The position numbers were made by a program, and so were the translations under genes. A stretch of 9,366 nucleotides of DNA from an uncultured Prevotella sp. (GTDB lineage Bacteria; Bacteroidota; Bacteroidia; Bacteroidales; Bacteroidaceae): contig CALGRN010000085.1 of assembly GCA_937880835.1 (NCBI GenBank), positions 1 to 9,366 of the forward strand, read 5' to 3'. Under the pieces are notes generated by a model that was not told where the DNA came from, made no database searches, and saw only the letters and a program-made list of their open reading frames with translations. Numbering within the stretch: the first letter of the stretch is position 1; each line of letters starts with the position of its first letter. Below are positions 1 through 5,550 of the stretch, piece after piece.

Positions 1-408
1 ATGCAGGTTGCCGAGAGGCTTTGTCGTGCAATCGACTCTTTGAGATCTGTCTGCAAAGACCCCAAGATAATAATGGCAGGAGATTTCAATGACAACGCAT
101 TCGATTCGGCAATGATGAAAATATATTCTCATGGCATGATAAACGCTTCCTGCGATGCAAAGGGAAGCAACGGAGCAGAAGGCACTTACAGATATAAAGG
201 AGAGTGGGAGAGGATAGACCACATATTGATAAGCGGCAATATGAAGCCTAAGATAAAGGATTGTTGGATAAATGATGCCTCTTTTCTTTTGACGGAAGAT
301 GAAACGTTTGGAGGTGTCAAACCAAAAAGAAACTACAACGGTTATCGTTATCAGAATGGTTACAGCGACCATTTACCGCTTGTTTTGCGGTTGCACATGC
401 CTTTATGA
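1..408 (+). CDS. Endonuclease/exonuclease/phosphatase family protein, C-terminal part (5' end outside window)
   Basis: Only the C-terminal 135 residues are present. The reading frame is open to the window edge and the ATG at base 1 is most likely an internal methionine, since proteins of this family are usually 300 residues or more. The family is a DNase I-like metal-dependent phosphoesterase fold that cleaves phosphodiesters or phosphomonoesters in nucleic acids, lipids or sugars. Three conserved blocks are visible: GDFND (residues 27-31), holding the catalytic Asp and Asn; ERIDHIL (70-76), the usual block before the last strand; and SDHLPL (122-127), the catalytic Asp-His near the C-terminus. 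These place all the C-terminal active-site residues in this piece. The exact substrate cannot be read. The gene ends at a TGA and is followed by about 450 bp without a convincing gene. The family call is firm; the substrate is unknown. Confidence 0.88.
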   Translation: MQVAERLCRAIDSLRSVCKDPKIIMAGDFNDNAFDSAMMKIYSHGMINASCDAKGSNGAEGTYRYKGEWERIDHILISGNMKPKIKDCWINDASFLLTEDETFGGVKPKRNYNGYRYQNGYSDHLPLVLRLHMPL

Positions 409-777
409 CGTATGTTCATTTTACCTTATATTGTATTGATGATGTTTCATAACACCATTCGATGACAATTTAATGTACTCTTTATCTCTAATATATTAGC
501 ACTTTCTATTGTCGTTTAAGTAGGACAATTGATTTCTCAACGTGTTGAAACGAATTTCTCTACACGTTGAGAAACTTATTGCTACTATATATCGACAGAT
601 ATATATGCTCGGTTAGTAGTATTACGGATATACAGCAACGGCAACATAAAGCTATAATAATCTCCGAAACGATAGCGAGAGATATGCAACTTGAAGGGAC
701 GCGCCCTGTGCGTGTCAGCATCGCCTCGTGTGTCCGATAGACATTCATAGATATGAATATTGACTCATGCTGTTTAA
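409..777. other. Intergenic stretch with no convincing gene; contains palindromic repeats
   Basis: This gap separates the plus-strand phosphoesterase gene from the minus-strand HMA-AraC gene. It holds a 12-bp palindrome (488-499), the 22-nt-period palindrome pair at 533-576, a small AT hairpin TATATATC/GATATATA (586-593 with 598-605), and a GC-richer patch around 690-740. A minus-strand frame of 62 codons (560-748) and a plus-strand 18-codon frame from 683 exist. Neither has a promoter, family resemblance or plausible composition, so neither is called as a gene. Confidence 0.6.
533..576. repeat. Two palindromic units at 22-nt period (TTTCTC family)
   Basis: Two units start with TTTCTC at 533 and 555, exactly 22 nt apart. 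The first reads TTTCTCAACGTGTTGAAA and the second TTTCTCTACACGTTGAGAAA, so each is itself a near-palindrome. Together the outer arms (533-545 and 562-574) form a perfect 13-bp inverted repeat around a 16-nt loop. It lies 125 bp after the phosphoesterase stop codon. It could fold as a hairpin and help end that transcript, but no T-run follows on the plus strand, so a terminator role is weak. The 22-nt period matches the unrelated-looking arrays at 3175 and 8164. Confidence 0.6.
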
Positions 778-834
778 TAATTCGAGGAGGGTAAATATAA
801 CCTTTGAACGGCTATATTTACCCCCCTCGAATTA
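778..834 (-). terminator. Strong intrinsic terminator hairpin for the hydrolase/HMA-AraC operon
   Basis: Bases 778-799 and 813-834 form a 22-bp stem with a single A:C mismatch and a 13-nt loop. The core pairs TTCGAGGAGGG with CCCCCCTCGAA. It begins 22 bp beyond the minus-strand stop codon at 857-859. On the minus strand the stem runs out into TTATTAAAC, which is moderately T-rich. It could also stop plus-strand transcription coming from the phosphoesterase gene. Confidence 0.75.
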
Positions 835-856
835 ATTTCGTCGGAACTCGCGCAGT

Positions 857-1423
857 CTATATGCTGTCGAGAGCTCTCAGCTTTTTGTTTTTCAGCGTCT
901 TGAATTGGCTCGGCGTCATTCCGGTTACTTGCTTGAACTGATTGCTTAGATATGCAACGCTCGAATAATTCAGCTTGAATGCTATCTGAGTGAGCGACAT
1001 TTCGTCGTAGAATATAAGCTCTTTCACGCGCTCTATGCGTTGCAGAATGAAGAAGCGTTCTATCGTCATGCCGGTAAATTCGCTGAAAAGTCTGCTCAAA
1101 GAGTTGTAATCGCTGTGCATCAGTGAAGATATGTAGGTTGACAGATTTACAGCCGTATTGTTGTCCTTGTAATGCACAAGTTCTATCACCGCATTCTTTA
1201 TCCGTTCTATCGTCCGATGTTTCTTGTTGTTTATCAGTTCAAATCCCAGTTCAACGAGAACCTTTCTTATTTCTTTCAGTTTGCTTTCGTCCGTCTGTCC
1301 GCTTATCACAGCCGTGCCCAAATCTACGGAAACAACGTTCGCACCGATACTTTTCAGTGCATTTTCCACTGCCGTTATGCATCTGTTGCAAACCATATTC
1401 TTTATGTAGAGTGTCGTTTCCAT
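857..1423 (-). CDS. HMA-domain / AraC-type helix-turn-helix fusion regulator
   Basis: A 188-residue protein with two parts. The N-terminal part (about 1-66) resembles a heavy-metal-associated domain, with Met-x-Cys-x-x-Cys at 10-15 (MVCNRC) where copper chaperones carry GMTCxxC. The C-terminal part (about 92-178) is an AraC-type double helix-turn-helix DNA-binding domain, with the characteristic second helix pair (SLTQIAFKLNYSS, 143-155) and the terminal GMTPSQFK (168-175). Proteins of this fusion type are known in Bacteroidota, often beside copper-exporting P-type ATPases; it probably senses a soft metal through the two cysteines. No ATPase is visible here. The gene starts 11 nt after the tannase-like gene stop, with a purine-rich ACAGAAAAGAA between them, so the two are probably co-transcribed. 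A strong hairpin follows. The domain call is good; the metal and the regulon are inference. Confidence 0.88.
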   Translation of the reverse strand: METTLYIKNMVCNRCITAVENALKSIGANVVSVDLGTAVISGQTDESKLKEIRKVLVELGFELINNKKHRTIERIKNAVIELVHYKDNNTAVNLSTYISSLMHSDYNSLSRLFSEFTGMTIERFFILQRIERVKELIFYDEMSLTQIAFKLNYSSVAYLSNQFKQVTGMTPSQFKTLKNKKLRALDSI

Positions 1424-1434
1424 TTCTTTTCTGT

Positions 1435-2967
1435 TTATTTCCTTGTTATAGATTTAATCCAATTGAAAAGTTCATCGAGCGAGTAATCGCCGCTATGATT
1501 ACGATTCCATGCGAGCATGAAGTTTACGTTCTTGCCGTTGTTCTGCAATTTCGTGGCAAGATTTATAGGTATGGGGAATGCCGTGTCGCGGTCAATTGCT
1601 CCGTGACGGATATACCAATGAGGCGCAGTTTCCGACTTTCCGTCGCCTATGAAGTTCATCGGATTGAGCAGATAGACATTCTTCTTTACTTTCTCCGAAA
1701 CAGTATTACCGTTCCTTTTGGCAGAATATGCGGTGAAGTTCACGCTGTTTCCGTTCTCATCTCCAAACAAATCGTTCTCCGCACTCTCCGTTTCGCCTGC
1801 TATTCCCTTACTGTCGAATGCGGGAACATTCTTCAACGGCTGCTTCTCGGCTATATATTTGAGATACGTTTCCATATCTAAGTCAAGAATATACTCGCCC
1901 GTTTCTTTCGGATTATCTCTTCTTCTTACGTTCTGCCTGCTTCCTGTTTTGAGCATCGGAGGGTTCTGTCGTCCGCCGTTTACGGCAGAATTGTCTCCGT
2001 TGTTATTATTTGTAATAAGACTGTTTGGCATCACCTTTTCGCTGAAAGTGAAACCAATGTTCAGCGGTATATCTGCTCCCGCGTCTTTTGCAACTTGTGC
2101 AGAGCGTATGATTTCTTTCTTGATATAGTCGGCATAGTTGTCTGCCGTCAGCAGAGAGCCATCCGGTTTGCGCAGGTTAAGACTGTTTATGTAGTCTTTA
2201 AACATACCTGCCAGTTCGTTGGATATGGCAGCCTGTTCCTCGTTTACGTAGCGCGTGTTGTTGTTCGTTACGCCGTAAAGCCATTCATAAGCCATGTCTG
2301 CGTGTTCCAAATCGGTTATGGGACAAAAGCATATCGCAGCAAACACATCGTCACGTTTATCTGCCGCCCCCATTGCTTTAAGGTATTCGTCGTATATCGG
2401 GTTGTTTCCTGTTGCCCCGATTAATGCCGACATCGCTCCGCCTGCACTTGTTCCGTCGGTTATTATCATCTCTGCATTGCCCTGCATTTCATTGTCAAAG
2501 AGGCGCAGGTAGCGTATTGCCGCTTTCAAATCGAGCAATCCTTTGGGTGCGCGTCCTGTGTAAACTTCTTTCTTTTTCTGCACTATCATCGAGTTGCTTC
2601 CACGACTTCCGGGTATCGCAACAACGTATCCTTCCTTCAAAGCACGCCCTGTTGCATCGTCAGGATTAGGAAAAGCAGCTTCCGATGCCATATATCCTCC
2701 GATGTAAGTGCGTAGGAATATGGGAGTATTTTGCGTTGCTCCTTCCGGAACGAACACGTTCATATACTGGTATTTCTCATCTTCAACGTTGGTTACAAAG
2801 TAGAGTTTGGTATATGCGGTGTATTTCACTTCGTCGCCTTGCGGCATCGTAATAGAACCCTTTATGCCTTTCGATGCGTCGAATTTCAGTTTCTCCTTAA
2901 TATTGTTTGACGAGCATACGGAAACAGAAATCGCTATTGCCATTGCGGTTAGAATATATTTTCTCAT
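1435..2967 (-). CDS. Secreted tannase-like (subtype B) alpha/beta hydrolase
   Basis: A 510-residue protein starting at the ATG at 2965-2967. The N-terminus (MRKYILTAMAIAISVSVC) is a signal peptide. Cys18 could be a lipoprotein cysteine, but the preceding VSV is a poor lipobox. The hydrolase fold is shown by the nucleophile elbow GTSAGG (172-177, Ser174), a conserved RHGAIDRDTAF segment with Asp459/Asp461 and a C-terminal NHSGDY with His491. This order and these motifs match bacterial tannases of the Lactobacillus TanB/TanLp1 type, which cleave gallate and related phenolic esters. An Asn/Gly/Arg-rich stretch, roughly residues 350-390, looks like a flexible insertion. Actual esters cleaved are unknown; another phenolic or acyl ester is possible. 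The reading frame stays open 126 nt upstream to 3093, but that part is AT-rich, contains the promoter and would bury the signal peptide, so it is not used. Followed closely by the HMA-AraC gene. Confidence 0.82.
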   Translation of the reverse strand: MRKYILTAMAIAISVSVCSSNNIKEKLKFDASKGIKGSITMPQGDEVKYTAYTKLYFVTNVEDEKYQYMNVFVPEGATQNTPIFLRTYIGGYMASEAAFPNPDDATGRALKEGYVVAIPGSRGSNSMIVQKKKEVYTGRAPKGLLDLKAAIRYLRLFDNEMQGNAEMIITDGTSAGGAMSALIGATGNNPIYDEYLKAMGAADKRDDVFAAICFCPITDLEHADMAYEWLYGVTNNNTRYVNEEQAAISNELAGMFKDYINSLNLRKPDGSLLTADNYADYIKKEIIRSAQVAKDAGADIPLNIGFTFSEKVMPNSLITNNNNGDNSAVNGGRQNPPMLKTGSRQNVRRRDNPKETGEYILDLDMETYLKYIAEKQPLKNVPAFDSKGIAGETESAENDLFGDENGNSVNFTAYSAKRNGNTVSEKVKKNVYLLNPMNFIGDGKSETAPHWYIRHGAIDRDTAFPIPINLATKLQNNGKNVNFMLAWNRNHSGDYSLDELFNWIKSITRK

Positions 2968-2991
2968 TATGGAAATTGTTTTTATCTTTCG

Positions 2992-2999
2992 CAAAAGTA
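2992..2999 (-). promoter_or_regulatory. -7 promoter element for the tannase-like gene
   Basis: On the minus strand these bases read TACTTTTG, a full match to the Bacteroidota -7 consensus TAnnTTTG. The start codon is 25 nt further on, giving a short leader of about 20 nt. A TTG at 3023-3025 could be the -33 element, though its spacing (23 nt) is longer than the 19 nt seen at the best promoter in this window. Confidence 0.6.
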
Positions 3000-3174
3000 A
3001 TAAAAATATTAATAAACAGGAGCAATAATCCAAACATTTATTGATAATTAAACGAAGTATGGGACAAATTAAAACACAACGTTTTATAAACATTCGTTAG
3101 CTGAAACCGCTGCATCGTCAAATCGTAATGCATATAGTTTCATCTTCATTATCATATACCTGTTTTCCGAAACA

Positions 3175-3249
3175 ATAGCTTTTGCATTGCAAAAGGATAA
3201 CTTTCACCGTGCAAAAGGATAGCTTTTGCAATGCAAAACAATAACTTTG
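3175..3249. repeat. Tandem array of 22-bp palindromic units (GCAAAA...TTTTGC family), copy 1
   Basis: ATARCT recurs at 3175, 3197, 3219 and 3241, exactly 22 nt apart, giving four units. Units 1 and 3 match at 19 of 22 positions. Between them lie inverted repeats: GCAAAAGGATAGCTTTTGC (3211-3229) and the overlapping odd palindromes TTTTGCATTGCAAAA (3180-3194) and TTTTGCAATGCAAAA (3224-3238). Successive hairpins are therefore mutually exclusive. The block lies between the 5' end of the tannase-like gene and the 3' end of aroC. There are no unique spacers, so it is not a CRISPR. The last unit ends in TAACTTTG (3242-3249), which is also a perfect -7 promoter match on the plus strand. Confidence 0.85.
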
Positions 3250-3299
3250 GAAATATGCCTTGTAAGCCGTTTGTTTTCAAGAGTATTAAAGTAAACTTG

Positions 3300-3314
3300 C
3301 AAACTCGCGTTAAT
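3300..3314. repeat. 15-bp direct repeat, copy 1 (caaactcgcgttaat)
   Basis: The 15-mer caaactcgcgttaat occurs here and again at 5467-5481, both times in non-coding DNA in the same orientation. Its GC core (ctcgcg) stands out in AT-rich surroundings. Function unknown; it could be a protein-binding site or part of a dispersed intergenic sequence. Confidence 0.5.
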
Positions 3315-3344
3315 ACGGAATATATGAAACATTTCTATCGCAAT

Positions 3345-3382
3345 AACATCATGACAAATCATGATGTTTTCTTTTCTTTTTA
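3345..3382 (+). terminator. Plus-strand intrinsic terminator with no coding gene upstream
   Basis: A perfect 10-bp stem AACATCATGA/TCATGATGTT (3345-3354 with 3359-3368) closes a CAAA loop and runs straight into a T-rich tail (TTCTTTTCTTTTTAT). On the minus strand there is no T-run after the stem, so it acts on plus-strand transcripts. The nearest gene to its left is on the minus strand, so it implies an unannotated plus-strand transcript, or it insulates against antisense transcription. Confidence 0.8.
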
Positions 3383-3435
3383 TATGAAACTGCTTTGATT
3401 TATGCCTTAATTTTGAAATGTTTATTAATGATTTA

Positions 3436-3473
3436 TATAAAGAATTTGAGGGCAGCCAATAAGCTGCCCTCAA
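3436..3473 (-). terminator. Intrinsic terminator downstream of aroC / candidate small RNA
   Basis: A perfect 11-bp stem TTGAGGGCAGC/GCTGCCCTCAA (3446-3456 with 3463-3473) has a 6-nt loop. On the minus strand it is followed by ATTCTTTATA. No other hairpin lies between it and the aroC stop codon at 3613, so it likely ends both the aroC transcript and the candidate small RNA. Confidence 0.7.
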
Positions 3474-3538
3474 CCAACACAAAAACTAAACTAGACTTAA
3501 CTAAACTAATTCGGGATTTTCACAAATGCCTTATAGTC
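3438..3538 (-). ncRNA. Candidate small RNA of about 100 nt (promoter plus terminator, no ORF)
   Basis: A promoter-like pair on the minus strand (3543-3573) is followed about 100 nt later by a perfect hairpin with a T-rich tail (3436-3473). The stretch between contains no ATG on the minus strand and has an unstructured-looking run made only of A, G and T (TAGTTTAGTTAAGTCTAG), which is unlike coding DNA. It starts about 75 nt beyond the aroC stop codon, so it could be an independent small RNA, a processed aroC 3' UTR product, or both. I do not recognise it as tmRNA, SRP RNA, RNase P RNA or 6S RNA. Ends are estimates. Confidence 0.45.
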
Positions 3539-3542
3539 GGGT

Positions 3543-3573
3543 GTAAATTTACAACAAATTCTTCAAATGACAA
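3543..3573 (-). promoter_or_regulatory. Promoter for the candidate small RNA
   Basis: On the minus strand, TTG (3571-3573) is followed by exactly 19 nt and then TAAATTTAC (3543-3551). This fits the Bacteroidota -33/-7 pattern (TTTG, about 19-21 nt, TAnnTTTG) except for A instead of the final G of the -7 element. The spacing is identical to the stronger promoter in front of the slyD-like gene. Confidence 0.5.
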
Positions 3574-3612
3574 CTTTTTTGTTCCGTTTTTTTGATTTCA
3601 GCGTATATTTTT

Positions 3613-4689
3613 TCACAGTTTAACCGATTTTGATAACAGATAATAGTCTAAAACAGTCATTGCAGCCATTGCCTCAACAATAGGAACTGCTCGTGGCAAC
3701 ACACACGGATCGTGCCTTCCTTTTGCCGTTATGGTTGCAGGATTGCCTTCTAAATCCACCGTGTTTTGGCTCTGCAACAACGTAGGTACAGGTTTGAAAG
3801 CTACACGGAAGTATATATCCTGCCCGTCGCTTATGCCACCTTGTATTCCACCGCTGTGATTGGTGGATGTCGTAATCTGTCCTCTCTCGTTTTTAAAAGC
3901 ATCGTTCTGCGCGCTTCCACGTTTGCTTGCACCTGCAAACCCTTCGCCGTATTCGAACCCTTTCACTGCATTTATGCTCAGCATTGCATTTCCGAGAGCG
4001 GCATGAAGCTTACCGAACTCCGGTTCGCCAAGCCCTATCGGGCAGCCTTTTATTACGCATGTTATCACTCCTCCAATGGTATCGCCTTCCGATTTTACTT
4101 CCTCTATAAGAGAAATCATTTCGTTTGCTTTCGCATTGTCGGGACAACGAACTGCGTTTTGTTCTGTTTTAGACAAATCGTACATGCGATAATCGCCTTC
4201 AAGAGCAATGTTGCCTATCTGCGAAGTGTATGCCTGAACGCTTATGCCGAGTTCTTTCAGAGCGAGTTTTGCAAACGCACCACCCACGCAACGGCTTATT
4301 GTTATGCGTGCGGAAGAGCGTCCTCCGCCCCGATAATCGCGTATTTCGTATTTGTTATGATATGTGTAGTCGGCGTGAGAGGGACGGAACAATGACTTCA
4401 TATCATCGTAATCGCGGGTCTGATGGTCGGTGTTATGAACCATAAATCCTATCGGCATACCGGTTGATTTGCCTTCAAACACACCGCTCAACAATTCTAC
4501 ATAGTCTTCCTCTTTGCGCGAAGTAGTGATGCTACTCTGTCCCGGACGGCGGCGTTTAAGCTCCGACTGAATGAAGTCAACATCTATTTCGATGCCTGCC
4601 GGAAGCCCGTCTATCACGCCTCCGATAGCTTTTCCATGACTTTCACCAAAGGTTGTAAGGGTAAAAATATTGCCGAACGTGTTTCGCAT
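3613..4689 (-). CDS. aroC: Chorismate synthase
   Basis: A 358-residue protein of normal length. It converts 5-enolpyruvylshikimate 3-phosphate to chorismate, the last step of the shikimate pathway, using reduced FMN; it acts in the cytoplasm as a tetramer in characterised members. Family signatures are all present: GESHG (15-19), RPSHADYTY (102-110), RxxxRGGGRSSAR (117-128), GGIQGGISDGQ in the second half and GRHDPCVLPRAVPI (324-337). No key residue is missing. It sits 60 bp downstream of the slyD-like gene on the same strand, with no clear promoter between them, so co-transcription is likely. The other shikimate genes are not nearby, so here it is detached from the pathway. A terminator hairpin follows at 3446-3473. 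Confidence 0.98.
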   Translation of the reverse strand: MRNTFGNIFTLTTFGESHGKAIGGVIDGLPAGIEIDVDFIQSELKRRRPGQSSITTSRKEEDYVELLSGVFEGKSTGMPIGFMVHNTDHQTRDYDDMKSLFRPSHADYTYHNKYEIRDYRGGGRSSARITISRCVGGAFAKLALKELGISVQAYTSQIGNIALEGDYRMYDLSKTEQNAVRCPDNAKANEMISLIEEVKSEGDTIGGVITCVIKGCPIGLGEPEFGKLHAALGNAMLSINAVKGFEYGEGFAGASKRGSAQNDAFKNERGQITTSTNHSGGIQGGISDGQDIYFRVAFKPVPTLLQSQNTVDLEGNPATITAKGRHDPCVLPRAVPIVEAMAAMTVLDYYLLSKSVKL

Positions 4690-4749
4690 TGCCGTCTATG
4701 CCCGTATATGTGTGATGATATGCCTGCCTGAAAGCGTTGCTCCGCTTTT

Positions 4750-5331
4750 CTAATGACAATGTCCGCAACCGCAGTTGTCACCGTCTTCGTGGTCGCAGTC
4801 GCATCCTCCTCCGCAGCTGCCGCAACCACATCCGTCGCCGCTCATACTGTTTATGAGTTGCTGTATTTCGTCTGCCGTAGCCTCTCTTGATTGTATTATA
4901 GTACCCTTGAAATTGAGATCTTTGCCTGCAAGCGGATGATTGAGATCCATTTTCACTTTGTCTTCTGTGATATTAAGCACACGTCCGTAGAACTGGTTGC
5001 CGTCTTCGTTCTGTAAAGGAACTGTTGCATCCACATAGATATTATCATGATCGAAGTGTCCGTTGATGCAGAACATTTCCTTATCCAAATCGAGCACCCG
5101 CTCCTGTTCATAGTCGCCGTATGCCTTTTCCTTTGTAAGCGTAAAGTCGAATGCTTCTCCTTCCTTTACGTTTACTATTTCTTTCTCAAAGTCTTCGAGT
5201 GTTATTCCGAAGCCGCTTATGAAGCAGAACGGTTTGTCTTCCGATGTTTCTTCAACGAGTTTTGTTTCTCCGTCATCCACAGTGTACAGTTTGTAAGACA
5301 CTGCGATGTACTTATTGTTATTCTTATCCAT
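4750..5331 (-). CDS. slyD: SlyD-type FKBP peptidyl-prolyl cis-trans isomerase with Cys/His-rich tail
   Basis: A 193-residue cytoplasmic protein. Residues about 5-75 form the first half of an FKBP domain (GFGITLEDFEKEI), followed by an inserted insert-in-flap chaperone domain (about 75-130) and the return of the fold at DLNHPLAGKDLNFKG. This split order is typical of SlyD-like isomerases, which catalyse proline isomerisation and also act as chaperones. The last 29 residues are a metal-binding tail with 8 Cys and 3 His (for example CGCGSCGGGCDCD), comparable to the nickel-binding tail of E. coli SlyD, which supplies Ni to hydrogenase. No hydrogenase or urease gene is visible here, so the metal role is inference. 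A very good promoter lies about 30 nt upstream. aroC follows after 60 bp. Confidence 0.92.
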   Translation of the reverse strand: MDKNNNKYIAVSYKLYTVDDGETKLVEETSEDKPFCFISGFGITLEDFEKEIVNVKEGEAFDFTLTKEKAYGDYEQERVLDLDKEMFCINGHFDHDNIYVDATVPLQNEDGNQFYGRVLNITEDKVKMDLNHPLAGKDLNFKGTIIQSREATADEIQQLINSMSGDGCGCGSCGGGCDCDHEDGDNCGCGHCH

Positions 5332-5361
5332 TTTCTATTTATTATTATTTGGTTATGTCTG

Positions 5362-5391
5362 CAAAGTTAGTATAATTCGGATATATCGCAA
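5362..5391 (-). promoter_or_regulatory. Promoter for slyD-like/aroC
   Basis: On the minus strand TTTTG (TTG at 5389-5391) is followed by exactly 19 nt and then TAACTTTG (5362-5369), a complete match to the Bacteroidota TTTG / TAnnTTTG promoter. The start codon lies 30 nt beyond the -7 element, giving a leader of about 25 nt. This is the best promoter in the window. Confidence 0.78.
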
Positions 5392-5466
5392 AACAAATGC
5401 CGTTAAGATTTTAAAGTTTCGCAATAAAGAGTCTGTTAATACAACATTGGATTAGATTTAATTTAT

Positions 5467-5481
5467 CAAACTCGCGTTAAT
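5467..5481. repeat. 15-bp direct repeat, copy 2 (caaactcgcgttaat)
   Basis: Identical to 3300-3314. It lies in the 219-bp divergent gap between the slyD-like gene (-) and the GNAT gene (+), about 70 bp before the GNAT start, where a regulator could bind. No function is known. Confidence 0.5.
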
Positions 5482-5537
5482 TTAATTCACGATGCAGAAT
5501 TATTGCAACATTATATGTCTCTGATAATAATTTTCCG

Positions 5538-5545
5538 TAATTTTG
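5538..5545 (+). promoter_or_regulatory. -7 promoter element immediately before the GNAT start codon
   Basis: TAATTTTG is a full TAnnTTTG match and ends only 5 nt before the ATG at 5551. Transcription would then start at or within a few bases of the start codon, giving a leaderless or nearly leaderless message. No TTG is found at the right distance for a -33 element. Confidence 0.5.
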
Positions 5546-5550
5546 CATCT

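Noticed and set aside
1123..1881. Long plus-strand frame of 252 codons opposite the regulator and hydrolase genes
   Set aside because: It spans two well-supported minus-strand genes and their junction, has no family resemblance, and is Cys/Arg/Phe-rich as expected for an antisense shadow.
2968..3093. N-terminal extension of the tannase-like frame
   Set aside because: It would place 42 residues before a clear signal peptide, overlaps the -7 promoter element at 2992-2999 and is AT-rich non-coding in character.
3059..3100. Plus-strand 13-codon frame MGQIKTQRFINIR
   Set aside because: There is no promoter element or ribosome-binding signal and nothing else supports translation; too short to call.
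3175..3249. CRISPR array
   Set aside because: Units are contiguous with no unique spacers, copies are too few, and there are no cas genes.
3204..3482. Minus-strand frame of 92 codons in the gap before aroC
   Set aside because: It runs through part of the repeat array, two terminator hairpins and the candidate small RNA, and has no conserved features.
3766..4395. Plus-strand frame of 209 codons inside aroC
   Set aside because: It is antisense to a fully conserved chorismate synthase, with no recognisable domain.
4730..4749. Small hairpin AAAGCG/CGCTTT between the slyD-like and aroC genes as a terminator
   Set aside because: The stem is only 6-7 bp and no T-run follows it on the minus strand, so it is unlikely to stop transcription into aroC.
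5503..5550. Upstream TTG start for the GNAT gene
   Set aside because: The added residues contain the likely promoter and are not needed for the fold; the ATG at 5551 is preferred.
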